From assembly GCA_050953365.1 (NCBI GenBank), contig JBMNMN010000023.1, positions 11,122 through 75,121 on the forward strand: a DNA stretch of 64,000 bases, given 5' to 3'. Of the stretch, positions 62,000 to 64,000 are shown one piece after another. Under the pieces are notes generated by a model. That model was given only the letters and a program-made list of their open reading frames with translations, ran no database searches and was not told where the DNA came from. This DNA is from UBA1426 sp050953365. Lineage in GTDB: Bacteria; Bacillota; Clostridia; Peptostreptococcales; Anaerovoracaceae. The number at the start of each line of letters is the position of its first letter. Within the stretch, counting starts at the first letter, position 1. The position numbers were made by a program, and so were the translations under genes.

Positions 62000-63454
62000 A
62001 TGATGAAAACTATATTATCAGAGAAGGAACTAGACTTCAATACTTTAGAGAAAGAGATTTTCCGAATTGGATGCGAGTATGCAGCAAGCCTGATGGAAGA
62101 AGTGCTAAAGCAGATGGATAAACAACTTGCAGAAAGCAGGGATAAAAAGACGTATCGGCATAAGGGCAGCCGGGCTACAACATTAAAAACACTAATGGGT
62201 GAGGTTACCTATGATAGAACCGTATATGAGACAACCCTTGAAACGGGTGAAAAAGCCTGCGTTTACCTGTTGGATGAAGTGTTGAAAATGGCTACCTTTG
62301 GGAAAGTGACAAGGAATCTCGCAACAAGGATCGCCGAGAGTGTAAGTGTCTGTTCTTACCGGGAAACAGCGGATAAAGTGAGCAGCATGACAGGGCAAGC
62401 AATTAGCCACGGAGGTGCCTGGAATGTGATACAGGACTTGGGCGAGAAGCTAGAGAAAGTAGAGAAAGCCGAAGCGCAGAAGGCGGAAAAAGGTGAAGGA
62501 AAAGGTGAGATAACCACAGCCATACTGTTTGAAGAAGCGGATGGCGTTTGGATCAATATGCAGGGGAAAGACCGTCCGGAAAATGCAAGGAAACGTGAGA
62601 TGAAGATGGCAGTAGCCTATGATGGATGGGAAAAGGAGTCGGAAAGACGTTATTCCCTGCGAAACAAGATAATGGTTTGCGGCTTCGAAGATGCAGGATC
62701 CTTTCAAAAAAAGAAGGAAGGAGCCATCGCTTCCGTATTCAACACCGATGAAATTGAAATACGCATTCTAAACGGAGATGGAGGAGAGTGGATCAAGGGA
62801 GGGCTTGTGGATGAAGATGTACATTTCCAGCTGGACCCATTCCACAAGAACCGTGAGATCCTAAGGAAAGTAAAGAATGTAGAGCAGAGAAAGATCATAC
62901 ACAAATTGCTTTCGGAAAAGAGGATTGCAGAGCTATTGCAATATTTAAGATGGATCGGGGAACAGGAAGAGGAGCCGGATGAACAGAAGAAGCTTCTGAA
63001 GCTTTATCAATACTTCAGAAGCAATCAGGAAGGTCTCATTCCCTATCAGGAAAGAGGGTTGAAACTACCATCGCCACCGGTGGGTGTAGAATACCGAAAT
63101 CTTGGAACAATGGAGCACCATGTATGTGATGGTGCAGCCAAGCGGATGAAGCATCAGAAAGCCAGTTGGAGCAAGCAAGGTGCATCAAACCTAGGACGTA
63201 TCTTGTGCAAGAAAGTATGTGGAAAGCTTCATCAAGCCGTAACGTCCTTATCAAAGGTGGAATTGCCGGAGCGGTATACGCAAGAGATAGAGGAAATCCT
63301 AAGTGCAGCAAAAGCTCCGAAGACGGATGGGCAAGGCTATCTTTACCCAGTTAGAGGAGGCAAGCCCTTTAACAGTACATTCGTAACAAACGGCCGTAAA
63401 GCGATTATCAATCTGCTAAATGATAGAGTTAGCAGTGAACTGATTTATCGGTAA
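62000..63454 (+). CDS. ISLre2-family transposase (UPF0236)
   Basis: 484 residues. The N-terminal KKTYRHKGSRATTLKTLMGEVTYDR region, the central ILFEEADGVWINMQGKD and HFQLDPFHKNREI blocks and the C-terminal EHHVCDGAAKRMKHQKASWS match UPF0236/ISLre2 transposases. The reading frame is uninterrupted and full length, so the element may be active. AGGAGG precedes the ATG. Confidence 0.93.
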   Translation: MMKTILSEKELDFNTLEKEIFRIGCEYAASLMEEVLKQMDKQLAESRDKKTYRHKGSRATTLKTLMGEVTYDRTVYETTLETGEKACVYLLDEVLKMATFGKVTRNLATRIAESVSVCSYRETADKVSSMTGQAISHGGAWNVIQDLGEKLEKVEKAEAQKAEKGEGKGEITTAILFEEADGVWINMQGKDRPENARKREMKMAVAYDGWEKESERRYSLRNKIMVCGFEDAGSFQKKKEGAIASVFNTDEIEIRILNGDGGEWIKGGLVDEDVHFQLDPFHKNREILRKVKNVEQRKIIHKLLSEKRIAELLQYLRWIGEQEEEPDEQKKLLKLYQYFRSNQEGLIPYQERGLKLPSPPVGVEYRNLGTMEHHVCDGAAKRMKHQKASWSKQGASNLGRILCKKVCGKLHQAVTSLSKVELPERYTQEIEEILSAAKAPKTDGQGYLYPVRGGKPFNSTFVTNGRKAIINLLNDRVSSELIYR

Positions 63455-63651
63455 GATGGATAGCCGGCAGGCGGAAGCAAAATCACGAACAAACCAACCA
63501 TACTGTGGATAGTGCCGCCATGTGGACAACCTGAGAGGTTGACGCACAAGGCTTGGACAACAAAAGACACGTTGCCCACACTCTCCACAATGACTAGCTG
63601 CTGCTGCGACGCCTGCGCCGGTGAGAAAGAGCGTTTATGCCGCGAAAGCCT

Positions 63652-63771
63652 GTTTATTTGGGGCTGTCCCTCTGGTAAACTCTCGGCGGCAGAAATGACG
63701 CCCGACAGAGAGCGGGTCTATCTTCTGCCTGAAAAAAGGGGTGTCCAGAGGGACAGGGGCCCCATGTAAAC
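63652..63771. repeat. long inverted repeat in the ISLre2 tail
   Basis: CTGTCCCTCTGG (63664-63675) and CCAGAGGGACAG (63745-63756) are perfect 12-bp arms, extended outward by GTTTATTTGGGG and CCCCATGTAAAC. The 63455-63859 segment otherwise shows no gene that I can support. Confidence 0.75.
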
Positions 63772-63859
63772 AGGACCGTGGAATAAATGCGGCATATCCA
63801 TCAAAACATCACAGGAAACTTGTGTGGACAAAACTTGCCAACGATTACTTGACACTAAC

Positions 63860-63917
63860 CTTTAAAAGATAGATGTTTATTCTTTCGCGGATTAGGTGTA
63901 AACTGTGAGTGATCCAT
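63860..63917 (-). pseudogene. IS30 transposase, 5' fragment (19 codons)
   Basis: Reading the minus strand from the ATG at 63917 gives MDHSQFTPNPRKNKHLSFK and then the G of the next codon. Joined at the target duplication to GAG CGG GTA on the other side of the insertion, the IS30 frame is restored exactly. This fixes the insertion point. Confidence 0.88.
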
Positions 63918-64000
63918 AGTGATTCGCCTTTCTGTGTATGTTTTGTGGTAAAACTATTTTACAACAGAAATCGTCACTATGGATTCCTTATTAGTTCAAC

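Larger units (their letters stand above)
61883..63859 (+). mobile_element. ISLre2-family insertion sequence
   Basis: The 1977-bp element is bounded by a 9-bp direct repeat CTTTAAAAG (61874-61882 and 63860-63868), its target duplication. The ends are imperfect inverted repeats: the left starts CTTAGAGTATAATTTTAG and the inverse of the right starts GTTAGTGTCAAGTAATCG, both leading into GTTGGCAA. It carries one transposase gene plus a ~400-base tail without a gene. Confidence 0.88.
60854..64000 (-). mobile_element. IS30-family element interrupted by an ISLre2-family element
   Basis: The left end GTTGAACTATTC (60854 onward) and the inverse of the right end (GTTGAACTAATA, ending at base 64000) match as terminal repeats. 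They also share an inner TCTGTTGT-AAA block. Removing the inserted element and one 9-bp duplication leaves about 1161 bp, a normal IS30 length. The right end coincides with the window edge, so the outer flank is unseen. Confidence 0.8.

Noticed and set aside
63512..63769. 85-residue frame in the ISLre2 tail
   Set aside because: No ribosome site or family similarity, and it spans a long inverted repeat.

Overview
The window reads as a chromosomal segment of an anaerobic, endospore-forming Clostridia-class Firmicute. The reasons are spore genes (tlp, a cwlJ/gerQ-like pair, spoVAF, whiA), a single-chain pyruvate:ferredoxin oxidoreductase, amino-acid catabolism (glutamate dehydrogenase, ornithine carbamoyltransferase with carbamate kinase, a BKACE/Kce-type enzyme), a carboxyltransferase of the oxaloacetate decarboxylase type, NdoA/NdoAI, and an SLH-domain/CsaB cell wall. 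Species is not identifiable from sequence alone. No rRNA, tRNA or CRISPR array was seen.

Layout. 1-0.8 kb: 3' part of an IS5-type transposase. 0.9-3.6 kb: tlp, a hairpin array and a GGDEF-EAL protein. 3.8-10.6 kb: a minus-strand housekeeping block murB-PHP-rapZ-[BKACE]-whiA-Memo/AMMECR1-radical SAM, with the BKACE enzyme where yvcK is normally found. 11.0-13.5 kb: argGH behind a palindrome. 13.5-16.7 kb: a Fic-fold protein with an erased active site, MgtC-like protein and oadA. 17.0-21.2 kb: spore genes and an amidase. 21.3-29.8 kb: DUF2207/LemA, ung, mutY, an AEC transporter and an ABC exporter. 30-47.3 kb: cell-surface polymer genes (CapK-like, TagA, LtaS-like, WecC, O-antigen ligase-like, glycosyltransferases, a glycosyltransferase-CsaB fusion, an SLH protein with a phosphodiester-glycosidase domain). 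These fit synthesis of a pyruvylated secondary wall polymer and its use as an SLH anchor. 47.4-49.1 kb: ndoA, ndoAI, nnrD. 49.6-60.7 kb: mgtE with a possible leader peptide, a LUD protein, gdhA, nifJ, an AI-2E family transporter, arcC and arcB. 60.85-64.0 kb: an IS30-family element split by an ISLre2-family element. The 9-bp target duplication and both pairs of terminal repeats can be read directly.

The most unusual property is in the spaces between genes. At least a dozen intergenic regions carry tandem or inverted repeat arrays, each with its own sequence. Two arrays are made of hairpins of nearly constant length (36-38 bp) with varied loops: six at 1.3-1.6 kb with about 52-bp period, and four at 25.0-25.2 kb. 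In at least five genes (murB, gerQ-like, the amidase, ung and the 40.3-kb glycosyltransferase), and perhaps a sixth (the DUF4330 gene), the repeated unit is a copy of the gene's own 3' end including the stop codon. I know of no named element that explains this pattern, and I regard it as the best candidate for something undescribed here.
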